A DNA stretch of 64,000 nucleotides from positions 223,273-287,272 of the forward strand of contig PNAA01000024.1 in NCBI GenBank assembly GCA_003169975.1, read 5' to 3'. The DNA comes from Spartobacteria bacterium. GTDB taxonomy: Bacteria; Verrucomicrobiota; Verrucomicrobiia; Chthoniobacterales; UBA10450. Below the pieces are notes generated by a model. It made no database searches. It was given only the letters and a program-made list of their open reading frames with translations, and was not told where the DNA came from. A program made the position numbers and the translations under genes. Below are positions 53,703 through 63,180 of the stretch, one piece after another (within the stretch, counting starts at the first letter, position 1; each line of letters begins with the position of its first letter).

Positions 53703-55121
53703 CTATTGCGCTAGAGCGTAAACTTCCATGAGAGCGACCCCGGTGGTTCCGTTCGCACCCCGCACGATCGCGGTATAGGCGTTGGGCGGAAGCGTGGCGA
53801 CGATGGCTGACTCGGCGTCATCGGTCGGCGGGATTGTCGTTGCGATGATTTCCGCTTCCTGGGTATCACGCCAGTTATCGTTGCTCGCCAGGGTCGCCCC
53901 GTCCGGATTATGTAACTCCAAGGTCGGATCGGCCAGGGTACCCGGAACCGGCGGATTGGCCTTCGCCAGCGACGGGCCGATCGCGAGCACGATTACTTTT
54001 TGCGGGCTGGCTCCGAGCACGATGAAGCCGCCGATGAGCGCGTTGTCCCCCGTTTGCACCAGACCGCGGGTGGAGATGTTGGCCAGCTTGGAATCGACCG
54101 TGTGATCGAGATCATACGCCTCCACCAGCCCGATCCCGGTGGTGTTGTTCACCCCACAATGGCCGTGTAGAAACCTGGATTCAGAGTCATCAGAATGGCT
54201 GACTCGAGGTTATTGGTCGGCGGGATGGTGCTATCGATGATCTCCTGCTTGTTGGGCGCGTCGATCCAGTTGGGATTGGTCGCCAGAGTGGTTCCTCCGG
54301 AATTGAGGCTCAGGATCGGGTCGGCCAACGCTCCCGGGACCGACGGGTTAGCGTTCGCCAGGGAAGGCCCAATGGCTCGCAGGATGACTTTCTTGGGCTG
54401 GGTACCGGTAATGATAAAGCCGCCGATGAGCACATTATCGCCCGTCTGCACCGATAGACGCGTGGAAATGTTGCCGAGCAGGGTCGGAATCGGCGTGGGC
54501 GTGGGAGTTGCAGTAGGAGTAGGCGTCGGAGTGGGAGTCGGAGTGGGTCCCCAAGATCACTGTAATCGTGCAGGCAACAGCTGCAGCGTTGAGAAAATCG
54601 AAATTAGTGTCGCTGATTCCCGATTTCTTGGGGCTGAACGACGTCGTATACATGATGTAAGTACCAAGCGCGGCGCCATTGAGAGAAAACGTGTAACTGG
54701 CAAGACGCGCGGTGCCGGTAAAGTGTTCCGAAGAGGAATTGGCGGTGGCTCCCAAATCGCCGCTCATGGTACCGTGTTGATCGGTCAGATAGTAGGTGCT
54801 TCTCTGCCCCGACGTATCGGTGAATACCTTCGGATAGGCACTTTCGGTTTTATCCGTGAATTGGAAAACAGTCGAGCCCGTGACCATGATCGCTGCATTG
54901 AACCCATTGGTCGTCGGAACTTCCAGCCAGAGCGAGAAGCCGTTGGCGGTGAAACCGGTGGCCGTGCCGTAGACGCCCAAGTTGAAAGTGTCGGTCGGAT
55001 TGTAGGTACCGGCGTCCGGAGTGCCGTTGTTATCGTTGAACGAAAACGACGCGGTTTGGCCGAAGGTTAGGCCTGCCGTTAGAAGAAGGCTGCTGATTGC
55101 GATCGCCAGGAGCTGTTTCAT
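53703..55121 (-). pseudogene. Secreted NISTRG-repeat protein, two frameshifts
   Basis: Signal KQLLAIAISSLLLTAGLTFG is followed by a beta domain (ASFSFNDNNGTPDAG to ~residue 190). Near 54545 the frame must shift by one base to read a Pro-Thr linker (PTPTPTPTATPTPTPIPT), then NISTRLSVQTGDNVLIGGF. Near 54152 a single G is missing from a G run; restoring it joins FYTAIVG to VNNTTGIGLVEAYD and a second repeat NISTRGLVQTGDNALIGGF. The whole product matches the C-terminal repeats of the gene at 10594. Homopolymer and repeat positions suggest read errors or recent decay. Confidence 0.8.
54488..54547. repeat. Hexanucleotide tract coding for a Thr-Pro linker
   Basis: About ten imperfect GGAGTG/GGCGTG/GTCGGA units; read on the minus strand they give alternating Pro and Thr. 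Length change by whole units keeps the frame, but single-base slips here would break it, and one shift occurs at its left edge. Confidence 0.8.
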
Positions 55122-55590
55122 TCAAAGTGGCATCTGGTGGGCTGCGGTGAGCAGTCCGGCTGGAGAAAGGGGAATCAAGCGTCGCTTCTTAACAGGTTTG
55201 CGCGGCGAGTGCAAGCCGTTGGCGGCGTCGCTGCTCGGCGGATCACGAGCCAGAGTTGTAGCCGGGATTGGTGATCCCGGCTACAACCTGCGGCGACCCA
55301 AATCCTGGAATCAGGAAGCCAGGAGGCTCAGGAAGATTAATCAGGAACGCAGGAAAGCAGGGCCAGAGGGCGGGGGACGTTGGTACCCATTTTGCTTTGC
55401 AGAGCGGATGGCCGGCTTCGTCAACGGTGTCTTCACGTGGGCTCTCCCTCGGTTTTGGTCCCCAGCCCACTGTCGGTCAAATCAGGGCAACCCTGGATTG
55501 ACCGCATTTTCCCAAAATCGCATTGGCAACTTGCACTGCGTCGTCGAGCCTGCTTCCGTAAGCCCGATAAACTTGGAACAGAAATAATTT
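55122..55590. repeat. Intergenic with GTAGCCGGGATT palindrome
   Basis: 55256-55288 is a clean inverted repeat TTGTAGCCGGGATTGGTGAT followed by CCCGGCTACAA. Nearby are decayed AATCAGGAAGCCAGGAGG and CAGGAACGCAGGAAAG motifs of the same type as at 52600-52720. No gene was recognised. Confidence 0.75.
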
Positions 55591-55911
55591 ATGGCGCATG
55601 TTGTTACCAATAAATGTGTGGGGTGCAAATTCACCGACTGCGTGGTGGTGTGCCCGGTGGCCTGCTTTTACGAGTTGGAGGGTCAACTGGTCATTCACCC
55701 GGAGGAGTGCATCGATTGCATGGCCTGCGTGGATGAATGTCCGGTGCACGCCATCTACGCCGAGGAGGACGTCCCGCCGGAGTTTCAAGCGGACATTGAA
55801 TTCAACGCCACGGAGGCCAGGCGGGTGCAGGAGTCGGGCAAGGGTGCCATCGAGACGAAAAAAGATCCCCTGCCGACCGCTGAGGCGAGGAAAGCGGAAT
55901 TGGGTTACTGA
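55591..55911 (+). CDS. fdxA: 7Fe ferredoxin FdxA
   Basis: 106 residues. Cys9, Cys12, Cys17, Cys21, Cys25 in [19 protein letters not shown], and Cys40, 43, 46, 50 in [13 protein letters not shown]. The spacing is that of seven-iron ferredoxins: Cys9, 17 and 50 for the [3Fe-4S] and Cys21, 40, 43, 46 for the [4Fe-4S] cluster, with free Cys12 and Cys25, as in Azotobacter FdI. The C-terminal ~45-residue extension is normal for the family. It transfers electrons in the cytoplasm; the partner is not adjacent. Confidence 0.95.
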   Translation: MAHVVTNKCVGCKFTDCVVVCPVACFYELEGQLVIHPEECIDCMACVDECPVHAIYAEEDVPPEFQADIEFNATEARRVQESGKGAIETKKDPLPTAEARKAELGY

Positions 55912-56016
55912 ACTCACCCGCAGGCACCGAGCGATGCCGGGCGAATTAGACGCGACCCCCATCAACCCGTTTTGGGGGAACTCGCTCTGTCCCCGGTTCG
56001 ATGCGACAATCAATAA

Positions 56017-57479
56017 ATGTCCGTCTCGCCCGATGATAGTGAGTGGTTAGGGGATAGGGAGCGCGTAAGGTTCTTCTCGTCGTCGCCGCCGCGCTCGCGT
56101 CTGCTGCCTTGTTCTATCTTGGCACCGGGCTGCATCCGATTTGCTGGTTGCTTTGGGTCGCGCCAGTTCCGGTGCTCATGATCGCAGCGCGACTCCGCGC
56201 CGGGGTCGCTTTTCTCCTCGCTGCGGTTACGTGGCTCATCGGCGAGATGAATCAATGGAACTATCTTAGCCATGGGATCGAGTTGCCGCTGCCGATCATC
56301 ATGTTTGTGCTGCTCGTCCCGGCGATCGCGTTCGGTTTAGGGATTCTGTTCGTGCGCAGCTTTCTGCGGCGCGGATCGCTCTTCCGGGCGGCGCTTGCTT
56401 TGCCCGTTTACTGGGTGGCCTACGAATATCTCACCGAGATCGGCTCGCCGCATAGCACATTTGGAAATCTTGCCTACACCCAAATGAATGCTCTCCCCAT
56501 CATTCAGGTCGCTTCGCTCACGGGCATTTGGGGAATCAGCTTCCTCGTCTTTCTCTTTGCCGGCACGATCGCCGTCCTGCTGGGCGGCGCTGGAGAGCCA
56601 GGGCGTCGCCGCATGCTGGCCATCACGGTCGCGGCCGTCGTTTGCGCGGTGTTTCTTTATGGCGGATGGCGGTTGCGCTCGAATCCTCCCGCTCCATCCG
56701 TCATGGTGACACTTATCGCCAAGGATGTGCCGATGAGCGTCTATCTCGGCCCGGAAGCACAAACACTGGCACTCCTGCATGACTATGCCGACGAAGTCCG
56801 CCGCGCGACGCCGGCCGGGACACAGGTCGTAGTGCTCCCGGAAAAAATCGGGCGCGTGAGTGAGAGCGTGTTACCGCAGGTGGACGCGCTTTTCTCTTCG
56901 GCTGCGGCTGCGACCCATTCGGCGATCGTCCTTGGCCTGGTCCGGCGCGCCCTCTGCCGCCTTCAATTCTTCGCGCTTTTATTCGGCCGCGGGAAAGCTG
57001 GAGGCGAATTACGACAAGCATCATCTTTTGCCAGGGGTCGAGCCGGAAAAACCGGGCGATCAACGAGTCACGCTCGACCAACCATCCGGGCGCTGGGGAT
57101 TGCAGATTTGCAAGGACATGGATTTCCACCAGCTAAGCCGCGAATACGCCGGCGCAGGGGCGAGCTTGCTGCTCGTCCCGGCGTGGGACTTCCATCTTGA
57201 TCGCTGGCTGCACGCCCGCATGGCCGTTCTGCGCGCGGTCGAGAATGGTTTTGCGCTGGCTCGCGCAATGGGCTTCTAACCCTGAGCGATAATCGCGGTC
57301 GCATTCTGGCGGAGGCGGCGACGGAGCCCGGCCGCTTCGTCTCGCTGACCGGGAAGGTAAGCGTCCCACGCGCAGAAACGTTCTACACCAGAACCGGCGA
57401 TTGGTTTGCCTGGATTTGTGTTGCGATCTTTGTCGTCTTGCTGGTGTCCAGCTTTCTTCCGCGACGTCGGCCGCGATGA
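56017..57479 (+). pseudogene. Apolipoprotein N-acyltransferase-like (Lnt/nitrilase) gene, three frameshifts
   Basis: A start at 56017 gives MSVSPDDSEWLGDRER; near 56065 the frame must shift to reach VLLVVAAALASAALFYLGTG and six or so membrane helices. Near 56945 another shift leads into PSAAFNSSRFYSAAGKLEAN and YDKHHLLPGVE (Lys of the nitrilase triad), then LQICKDMDF with the Cys; the Glu is in VVVLPEKIG. Near 57265 a third shift gives LSDNRGRILAEAATEPGRF and a final helix FAWICVAIFVVLLVSSFLP. All catalytic residues survive, so decay is recent or the shifts are errors. Lnt proteins N-acylate lipoproteins. Confidence 0.8.
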
Positions 57480-57605
57480 TTTTTTGGTTCTGCTGATTTC
57501 AGCGTTTCAGTCCGCCTCAGGCCGATCACCATTTCGGAGCATGTTCGATCCGCGCGGCCGTCGGCAAACAACTGCGTGCGCGCAGAAAATGGCTACACTT
57601 CGTTC

Positions 57606-58478
57606 ATGAAAAAGATTCGCGCTCCAGTTTCAGTCCGCTCGGGCCAGATCGAATTCCTCAAGCTCAATACCGAGAGGTGGGAGTGGCGCGACGCTTATCA
57701 ATGGCTGCTTGGGTTGACCTGGCCGCAGTTCGCGGCCTTTGTCGGCGCGGTTTACATCGCGCTCAATCTTCTTTTCGCCGCGCTCTATACGGCCAGGGAC
57801 GGTTGCGTGGCCGGGATGCGGCCCGGCTCCTTCCTCGATGCGTTCTTCTTCAGTGTGCAGACCGTCGCCACCGTCGGCTACGGGAACATGTCTCCCAGTG
57901 GCCTGTACGGTAATATCCTTACCACCATCGAAATCATGAGCGGCATCTTTTTGGTCGCCGTCATGGCCGGCCTTATTTTTGTCCGGTTTTCGCGGCCCAC
58001 TGCACACATCGTCTTCAGCAAATCCATCGTGATCGCGCCTTTGAACGGTCAGCCGACTCTCATGCTACGCATCGGCAATTTGCATCAGCAGAGCATGGTC
58101 GAGGCGGAATTCCGGATCCTTTTCAACCGGGACGAGCAAATCCTGGAAGGCGGTGACTTTCGCTACTTTTATAACCTTAAACTCCAGTTCGACCGGTTAC
58201 CGACGTTCCCCGCCGCGCTCACGCTCCGGCACGTCATCGATGAACACAGCCCGCTTTACGGTGTGACGCCTGAGTCACTCGAAACAAGCCGGGTGGTCCT
58301 GATCGCATCGGTCGTCGGGATTGACCCAGTCATTCCCGCGGCCGTTCAAACCCAACAGGATTACACCTGGCGGGACGTACGGTTCGGCGAGCGTTTTGTG
58401 GAGATCTACACTGACCACGGGGACGGCAGACTCACGGTCGATTACGGTCGGCTGCACGAGACCGAGCCGGTGGAATAA
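57606..58478 (+). CDS. Inward-rectifier potassium channel (KirBac-like)
   Basis: 290 residues. Helix 1 WPQFAAFVGAVYIALNLLFA, pore helix SFLDAFFFSVQTVATVGYGN with the TVGYG filter at 89-93, and helix 2 ILTTIEIMSGIFLVAVMAGL. The rest is the cytoplasmic immunoglobulin-like Kir domain (FSRPTAHIVFSKSIVIAPLN, PTLMLRIGNLHQQSMVEAEF, QTQQDYTWRDVRFGERFVEI). It forms a tetrameric K+ channel in the inner membrane. The gene is intact although the genes to its left are frameshifted. Confidence 0.95.
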   Translation: MKKIRAPVSVRSGQIEFLKLNTERWEWRDAYQWLLGLTWPQFAAFVGAVYIALNLLFAALYTARDGCVAGMRPGSFLDAFFFSVQTVATVGYGNMSPSGLYGNILTTIEIMSGIFLVAVMAGLIFVRFSRPTAHIVFSKSIVIAPLNGQPTLMLRIGNLHQQSMVEAEFRILFNRDEQILEGGDFRYFYNLKLQFDRLPTFPAALTLRHVIDEHSPLYGVTPESLETSRVVLIASVVGIDPVIPAAVQTQQDYTWRDVRFGERFVEIYTDHGDGRLTVDYGRLHETEPVE

Positions 58479-58955
58479 TAGCGGAACCCATTGGTCGATT
58501 GCACGGATAAGCGTCGTTGTAGCCGGGGTCGCTGACCCCAGTCGGCTTAAGATCCCATTCGTGTCATCCGCGCAATCCGCGGTTGTCCGGTTGTAGCCGG
58601 GATCGGTGATCCCGGTCGAGAAACACGAGGAAAGATCGGAGATCCGGGGTCACCGACCCCGGATACAGATTGCAGCGAAGACTTCCCAAACCGGGCCGTG
58701 TCGCGGTTATGTTGCAGGCGATGTCTATCGATAAATGGTCGCTGCGTTGTCCGAGAATTTCGAGTATTGGCCGGCAGACCGGATGCGCGGAAGCGCGTCC
58801 CCTCCGGAGGGACTCGCCGCGGCGAGTCCTCCGCTTAAGCAGTTCTGGCACGTGCGATGCTGCTAATCCCGTATGCCGGGAGTTGGGGCCACATGTCCAC
58901 GGCAAAATCCAGGGGCCGATGGAAAAAAGCCCATAACCTATCAGCAAGACATACG
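58479..58955. repeat. Repeat-rich intergenic region
   Basis: Contains a single GTAGCCGGGGTCGCTGACCC (58517-58540), a bipartite element at 58591-58668 (left TTGTAGCCGGGATCGGTGAT, right ATCCGGGGTCACCGACCCCG with GATACAG), CGTGTCATCCGCGCAATCCG at ~58560, and a double palindrome with CTCCGGAG at 58783-58836. No gene. Confidence 0.8.
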
Positions 58956-59546
58956 ATGAAAATCATAGCTATTATTGTTTCGCTCGCGTGCTTCAGCCAT
59001 GGCGCGGTTGCAGATGAGCAAGCCACCCCAACTCCGACCCCGGCCTACCTAAACCACCTCGCGCGCCCGGGCTCAGTGCGGCGCATGGAACAAATCGATC
59101 GACAACGCGCGCTCCAGGCCGAGTCCGAATCAAACGCCCAGACGAGAGCGCAGGCCAAAGCCAACCGCCGCTCGACTGCGTCCGCGCAGAAGCAATCCAG
59201 GGCCGCAGCCCGGACCCGCGAGCAAGCGCAACGCCAGGTAGATGCCGAGGCGCGCAGCGAAGCAAGAAACGAAACACCTCACCCGACTTCTGATCTGATG
59301 AGCCGAATGGGATTCAGCGAACAAGAAATTGCGGCGCAAAAGGCGCGCGAACAGCCGGTAAAACCCGGGGCCAAAAAAACACCGGACGCAACATCGCGGG
59401 CGGGACATCAGCCGGAGCAGGCAACGCCCGCCGCTGACCTTGGAGCCGCGGACGATCATCCGACGCCTTCCCAAGCCAAGGGCAATGGTGCGGCTACGCA
59501 AAAGCCGGCCAGCGCCTCAGCCGCAGCTGACCCCGGTTCCCATTGA
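58956..59546 (+). CDS. Secreted low-complexity helical protein
   Basis: 196 residues from the ATG at 58956. Signal peptide IIAIIVSLACFSHGAVA. The mature part is rich in Ala, Gln, Glu and Arg; residues ~45-110 (MEQIDRQRALQAESESNAQT onward) should form a long helix or coiled coil, and the end is Pro/Ala-rich. MSRMGFSEQEIAAQKAREQP is the only more conserved-looking piece. Function unknown. Confidence 0.55.
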   Translation: MKIIAIIVSLACFSHGAVADEQATPTPTPAYLNHLARPGSVRRMEQIDRQRALQAESESNAQTRAQAKANRRSTASAQKQSRAAARTREQAQRQVDAEARSEARNETPHPTSDLMSRMGFSEQEIAAQKAREQPVKPGAKKTPDATSRAGHQPEQATPAADLGAADDHPTPSQAKGNGAATQKPASASAAADPGSH

Positions 59547-59918
59547 TCTGGAACGGGCCCTTACCCCAGTCGAGGGAAAAGCGGTCTAACCACGGATTAC
59601 TCGGATTACTCGGATCACTCGGGTAAGAGTCCATTTGTAGCCGGGGTCGGTGATCCCGTCGAGGTAAAGCAATCTAACCACGAATTACTCGGATTACTCG
59701 GATACGGGTCGTTGTAGCCGGGATCGGTGATCCCGGTCGGGGATGCGGGAAGAACAATCGCAGATCCGGGGTCACCAACCCCGGCTACAGGAAGATGCGG
59801 ATCGCGGATCCGGGGTCACCGACCCCGGCTACAGATTGCAGCGTAGAACGCAGCAGGCACGGATTGTTCGGATAAGGGCAGCTTTACCCAATCCTTCCAT
59901 CCTTGCGTGGAAGGGCAA
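59547..59918. repeat. Repeat-rich intergenic region with ATTACTCGG tandem units
   Basis: Tandem 9-mers ATTACTCGG occur at ~59596-59620 and ~59685-59702. GTAGCCGGG palindromes lie at 59636-59663, 59711-59739, 59763-59791 and 59809-59835; the second and third form a bipartite element. No gene. Confidence 0.8.
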
Positions 59919-60953
59919 TCAGCGCGGTACGGCGGCTGCTCTTATTGCAACCGCCGAGCGGTTCAGCCATAGTCGTTCGGTTGTTTCTATTGCGGGCGGG
60001 CGTCGCGAGTGCGGCGCCCGCTTCGTTCCCCGGTCGTGCTTTTCGCGCAGAAACCTGCGCAAGGCCGCGCCGCAAAGCTCCGGCTTTTCGCTCCACATAT
60101 CATGGGTCGCGTCGGGAATTGTCACGCGACGGCAATTGGGGAACCGCACGGTTAAGCTGGCAACGCATCGTTTTAGCAATGGCAGAGTACGATCACCGGT
60201 GAGGAGTAACACCGGCGCCTTAAATCCTTTGATTGCTCTGGTTGACGGCACCGGGAAAGCTTTGCCCGAAGCAGTCAGGACTTCCCACTCCTGCAGGCTG
60301 GGTTCCAGCGCGGCGCGAGCGTCCGGCGGCACCACGGAATTGCCGGTAAAATATTTCATCGCGGTTGCCAGCGCCTCTTCCCGCTTGTGCTGGGCGAAAG
60401 CGCGGCCAACCGGGATCCAACAACGCTGGAAAAAATCCTGCACCACAGCATGCCCACCGGGCTGTTCCTCCACCCATGGCAGGACGGGCGGTTCCGAAAG
60501 AGTCAGCGTTCGCACCAGTTCCGGGTGCTCTGTGGCAAACAAAAGCGCAGCGAGGGCGCCATAGGAATGCCCGACCAAATGCACCGGAGCGAGATGAAGC
60601 TTCTCGATCAACATCGCCAGGTCATCCGCATCCACCTGCGCCGAGTAGCTCGCTGGCTTCCGGGTCGCGTTCCGATTCGGGAAATTGTAGCGGCGGCTGT
60701 AGGTGATGGCGCGGTAATGGATCGCCGCCAGCGGCGCGAGCTGCGCGGCCCAGGCGCGGTAATCTTCCAGCCCGCCATGCACCATCACCACCGGTTCACC
60801 GCGACCGACCGAGATGTAGTGGAGCGTCACCCCGCGCCCTTGCACCGAAGGCAACGAACTTTGGCCCGGCGACTGACCCGGAGCTTCACTTGCGACCAGT
60901 GAACCGGCCGCGCAAAGGATAAAAATCAACCGCCAGCGAAGCCTTTGTTTCAT
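59919..60953 (-). CDS. Secreted alpha/beta hydrolase
   Basis: 344 residues from the ATG at 60953. Signal peptide LIFILCAAGSLVASEAPGQ. The fold is complete: VVMVHGGLEDYRAWAAQL (oxyanion loop), VHLVGHSYGALAALLFA with nucleophile Ser130, Asp in VLLLTGDRTLP and His in IPDATHDMWSEKPE. The C-terminal ~40 residues after FLREKH are basic and look non-conserved, possibly a read-through extension. An esterase, lipase or epoxide hydrolase-like activity in the periplasm; substrate unknown. Confidence 0.88.
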   Translation of the reverse strand: MKQRLRWRLIFILCAAGSLVASEAPGQSPGQSSLPSVQGRGVTLHYISVGRGEPVVMVHGGLEDYRAWAAQLAPLAAIHYRAITYSRRYNFPNRNATRKPASYSAQVDADDLAMLIEKLHLAPVHLVGHSYGALAALLFATEHPELVRTLTLSEPPVLPWVEEQPGGHAVVQDFFQRCWIPVGRAFAQHKREEALATAMKYFTGNSVVPPDARAALEPSLQEWEVLTASGKAFPVPSTRAIKGFKAPVLLLTGDRTLPLLKRCVASLTVRFPNCRRVTIPDATHDMWSEKPELCGAALRRFLREKHDRGTKRAPHSRRPPAIETTERLWLNRSAVAIRAAAVPR

Positions 60954-61182
60954 ACGAACTATCTTACGCAAGTAAGCCGATCATGCAGTCTCGAAGGAAA
61001 ATAGGGAGCGCTGACTCCAGTCTCCCACGAACGTTTTTCGCGAGCGGGCGCTTTCGGAGTTCGGCGTTGGGCGGGAACGCCCAGCCCCAAGCCATCCGTT
61101 CCCCAACCGCGAAAAACCTTGTGAGCTGGGGAAACCCTTCCCATATTGACCATGTTCTGCGGCACATCGAGGAAGGAAAATT

Positions 61183-61452
61183 ATGTTTCACTTAATCTGG
61201 TACATTCTTGTTGGGCTCATCGCCGGGGTCATCGCGAAATCGGTCATGCACGTTCACATGACGATTTTCTGGACGATCGTTCTCGGTATCATCGGGTCGG
61301 TCATCGGCGGCGCGGTCACCCACATGTTTTCGCGGCCGGCCAATGCCCGATTTCATCCGGCTGGCATCATTTTCTCCACGTTGGGTGCAATCCTGCTCCT
61401 CTTCATTTGCTACAAGCTGAAGATTCACTTTCCCAAGGTTGGATCTTTCTAG
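61183..61452 (+). CDS. GlsB/YeaQ/YmgE-family membrane protein
   Basis: 89 residues with three hydrophobic segments (FHLIWYILVGLIAGVIAKSV, IFWTIVLGIIGSVIGGAVTH and IIFSTLGAILLLFICYKL). G-x-I-AG-x-I-A and GIIGSVIGG are the signature glycine motifs of the family, once called transglycosylase-associated proteins. They are small stress-induced inner-membrane proteins. A GAGGAAGG ribosome-binding site lies just before the ATG. Confidence 0.88.
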   Translation: MFHLIWYILVGLIAGVIAKSVMHVHMTIFWTIVLGIIGSVIGGAVTHMFSRPANARFHPAGIIFSTLGAILLLFICYKLKIHFPKVGSF

Positions 61453-61606
61453 CTGATAGCGAGACTGGAGGGGGAGTCCGTGATTCGTGTCAGAGACTCG
61501 ATCGGTTTTCGTTCCCGCAAGATTCACAGGGTAGGGTTGCCCTGACCCCTATTCCCTGCTCGCTGCACGGATGGAAGCCCCACAGCCGTTGCGGTGGGTC
61601 AGGTCT

Positions 61607-63008
61607 TCAGTGCTTGGATTCGATAAGGTGGCCCGCGTTCAAGAGTTCCGCCTCGCTGAAAGGCCGTCCGACCAGCTGCAAGCTGGTGACAGGAGTGCTC
61701 CCATGATGCACGCGAATCGGGATCGCGAGCGCAGGATTTCCCGCAAAATTCACCGCAGCGGTGTTTTGCAAGTTTAGCAATTGCGCTTCCAAGAGATCAA
61801 TTCCGAGCAGTTGCAGGCCGGTGACTGGAATGCCTAGGATGGCCCCCGCAGGATTTTCCGCAAGATTCGCCGCCGCGTTTTGCAAATTCGGTACCCCGGG
61901 CCTGCGCTTTCCAAAAGATCCAGTTTCAGGCTTGGCGGAATCTTGGGCGGCAGCGTCTGAAGCGTCGGAAGCGCGATGAAATCTACCTTCTTGAAGACCT
62001 CGCGGAGTGTGTGCTGCCACTTGGCCCGTCTCGCCAGAGCCTCCCGATACGTAGTCGTGTAAGCGACGGCCCCCACGACGAGAATCGATTTGGTCCGGGC
62101 GCTGACCCCGAGTTTGTTGCCGTATCCTCGATCACTGATCCAGGCACCGGCGGCCGCAACGGTGGTGCCATCCTTCTGGGCCTGCTCCCACTTCGCCTTG
62201 AAGGCGTCATCCAGGGCGACGACTTGAAATTGTGCCTTGGCGAGCGCTTCATCCACTACCGATCGATCCGGCGGTCCGTGCCACTGAGGTTGAGCCGCCC
62301 AATCTTGATGACTTTGGCCGAAGGTTTGGCGGCGACGGTTGCTTCATACCGTGCGGCAAACCCATCCTGCAAGAGATCCATCCCTCGAACTACGCCAGCG
62401 ACATCTTTGGCCATCGGACCCACCGTATCGAGATGTTCCGGCTCAACCGGAAACACGCCCTTCAGGGACACGAGCCCGAAAGTCGTCTTTAGACCGACGA
62501 TGCCACTACAAGCGGCAGGGACTCGGACGGAGCCGGCAGTATCCGTTCCGAAAGCGACGTCTGCCATACCACTGACCACGGCTTCCGCCGAACCACTCGA
62601 TGAACCTCCCGGGATCAGCCTCCGCCAACCATTGTAGGTGTTCTTCGGAGTCCCGAAGTAGTCGTTAATTCCGGAGGGAGCAACCGCAAATTCACTGAGG
62701 TTTGTTTTTCCCACGATCTGGACGCCGCGCTGCCGAGCGATAGCCAGGCATTTGGCATCGTGTGCCGCTGGCGGACTATTTTTGGAGAGATATTCGGAAC
62801 CAGCAGTGGTGACTACACCCTTCACATCGATGTTATCTTTGACCGCCAATCTCAAGCGCTGATCGTTCTTGGGGGGCGGCCAGTAGGCGATGAATGTGGG
62901 ACCCGAGGAACCGTTCCTCGGCGTAGAGCATCCGCCCCAAACAAGCGTCAAAGAAACGACGTAGCCCACAATGACGCGGCAAGGACTTCTCATAAATAGG
63001 TGCGGCAT
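61607..63008 (-). pseudogene. Amidase-signature family lipoprotein gene, frameshifted, with internal duplication
   Basis: Start ATG at 63008 (signal with VWGGC lipobox). The amidase signature is intact: LAVKDNIDVKGVVTTAGS with the catalytic Lys, and LIPGGSSSGSAEAVVSGMAD with the Ser-cis-Ser part, then GTDTAGSVRVPAACSGIVGL with the nucleophile Ser. Near 62256 the frame must shift (to SVVDEALAKAQFQVVALDDA) and again near 61900. In the last third the DNA coding LQNTAAVNFAGNPALAIPI is present twice in altered form (LQNAAANLAENPAGAILGIP), a tandem duplication of about 120-130 bases. It would have hydrolysed amides outside the cytoplasm. Confidence 0.8.
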
Positions 63009-63180
63009 TTTAGGCCCGCCTCTCCGGCAGTCCAACGGTTTCACGTCCGGACTGCGAAACCGCATTACCTCCTCTCCGGTTAGGGTCGCTGACGCCCGAT
63101 CTCCGCAGTTTTTGAAGCGACGGGTTTTCCCGTCAACTCAGGTCACTCGCCGCCGCGGCAGATGCGGCCCAACGCAGCTA

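Noticed and set aside
54488-54547. Possible CRISPR-like short repeats
   Set aside because: The units are a 6-base coding microsatellite (Pro-Thr linker) with no spacers.
58591-59835. GTAGCCGGGG palindromes read as plain rho-independent terminators
   Set aside because: They lack T tracts, occur in paired inverted arms, and several lie far from gene ends; a repeat-element reading fits better, though termination as a side effect remains possible.
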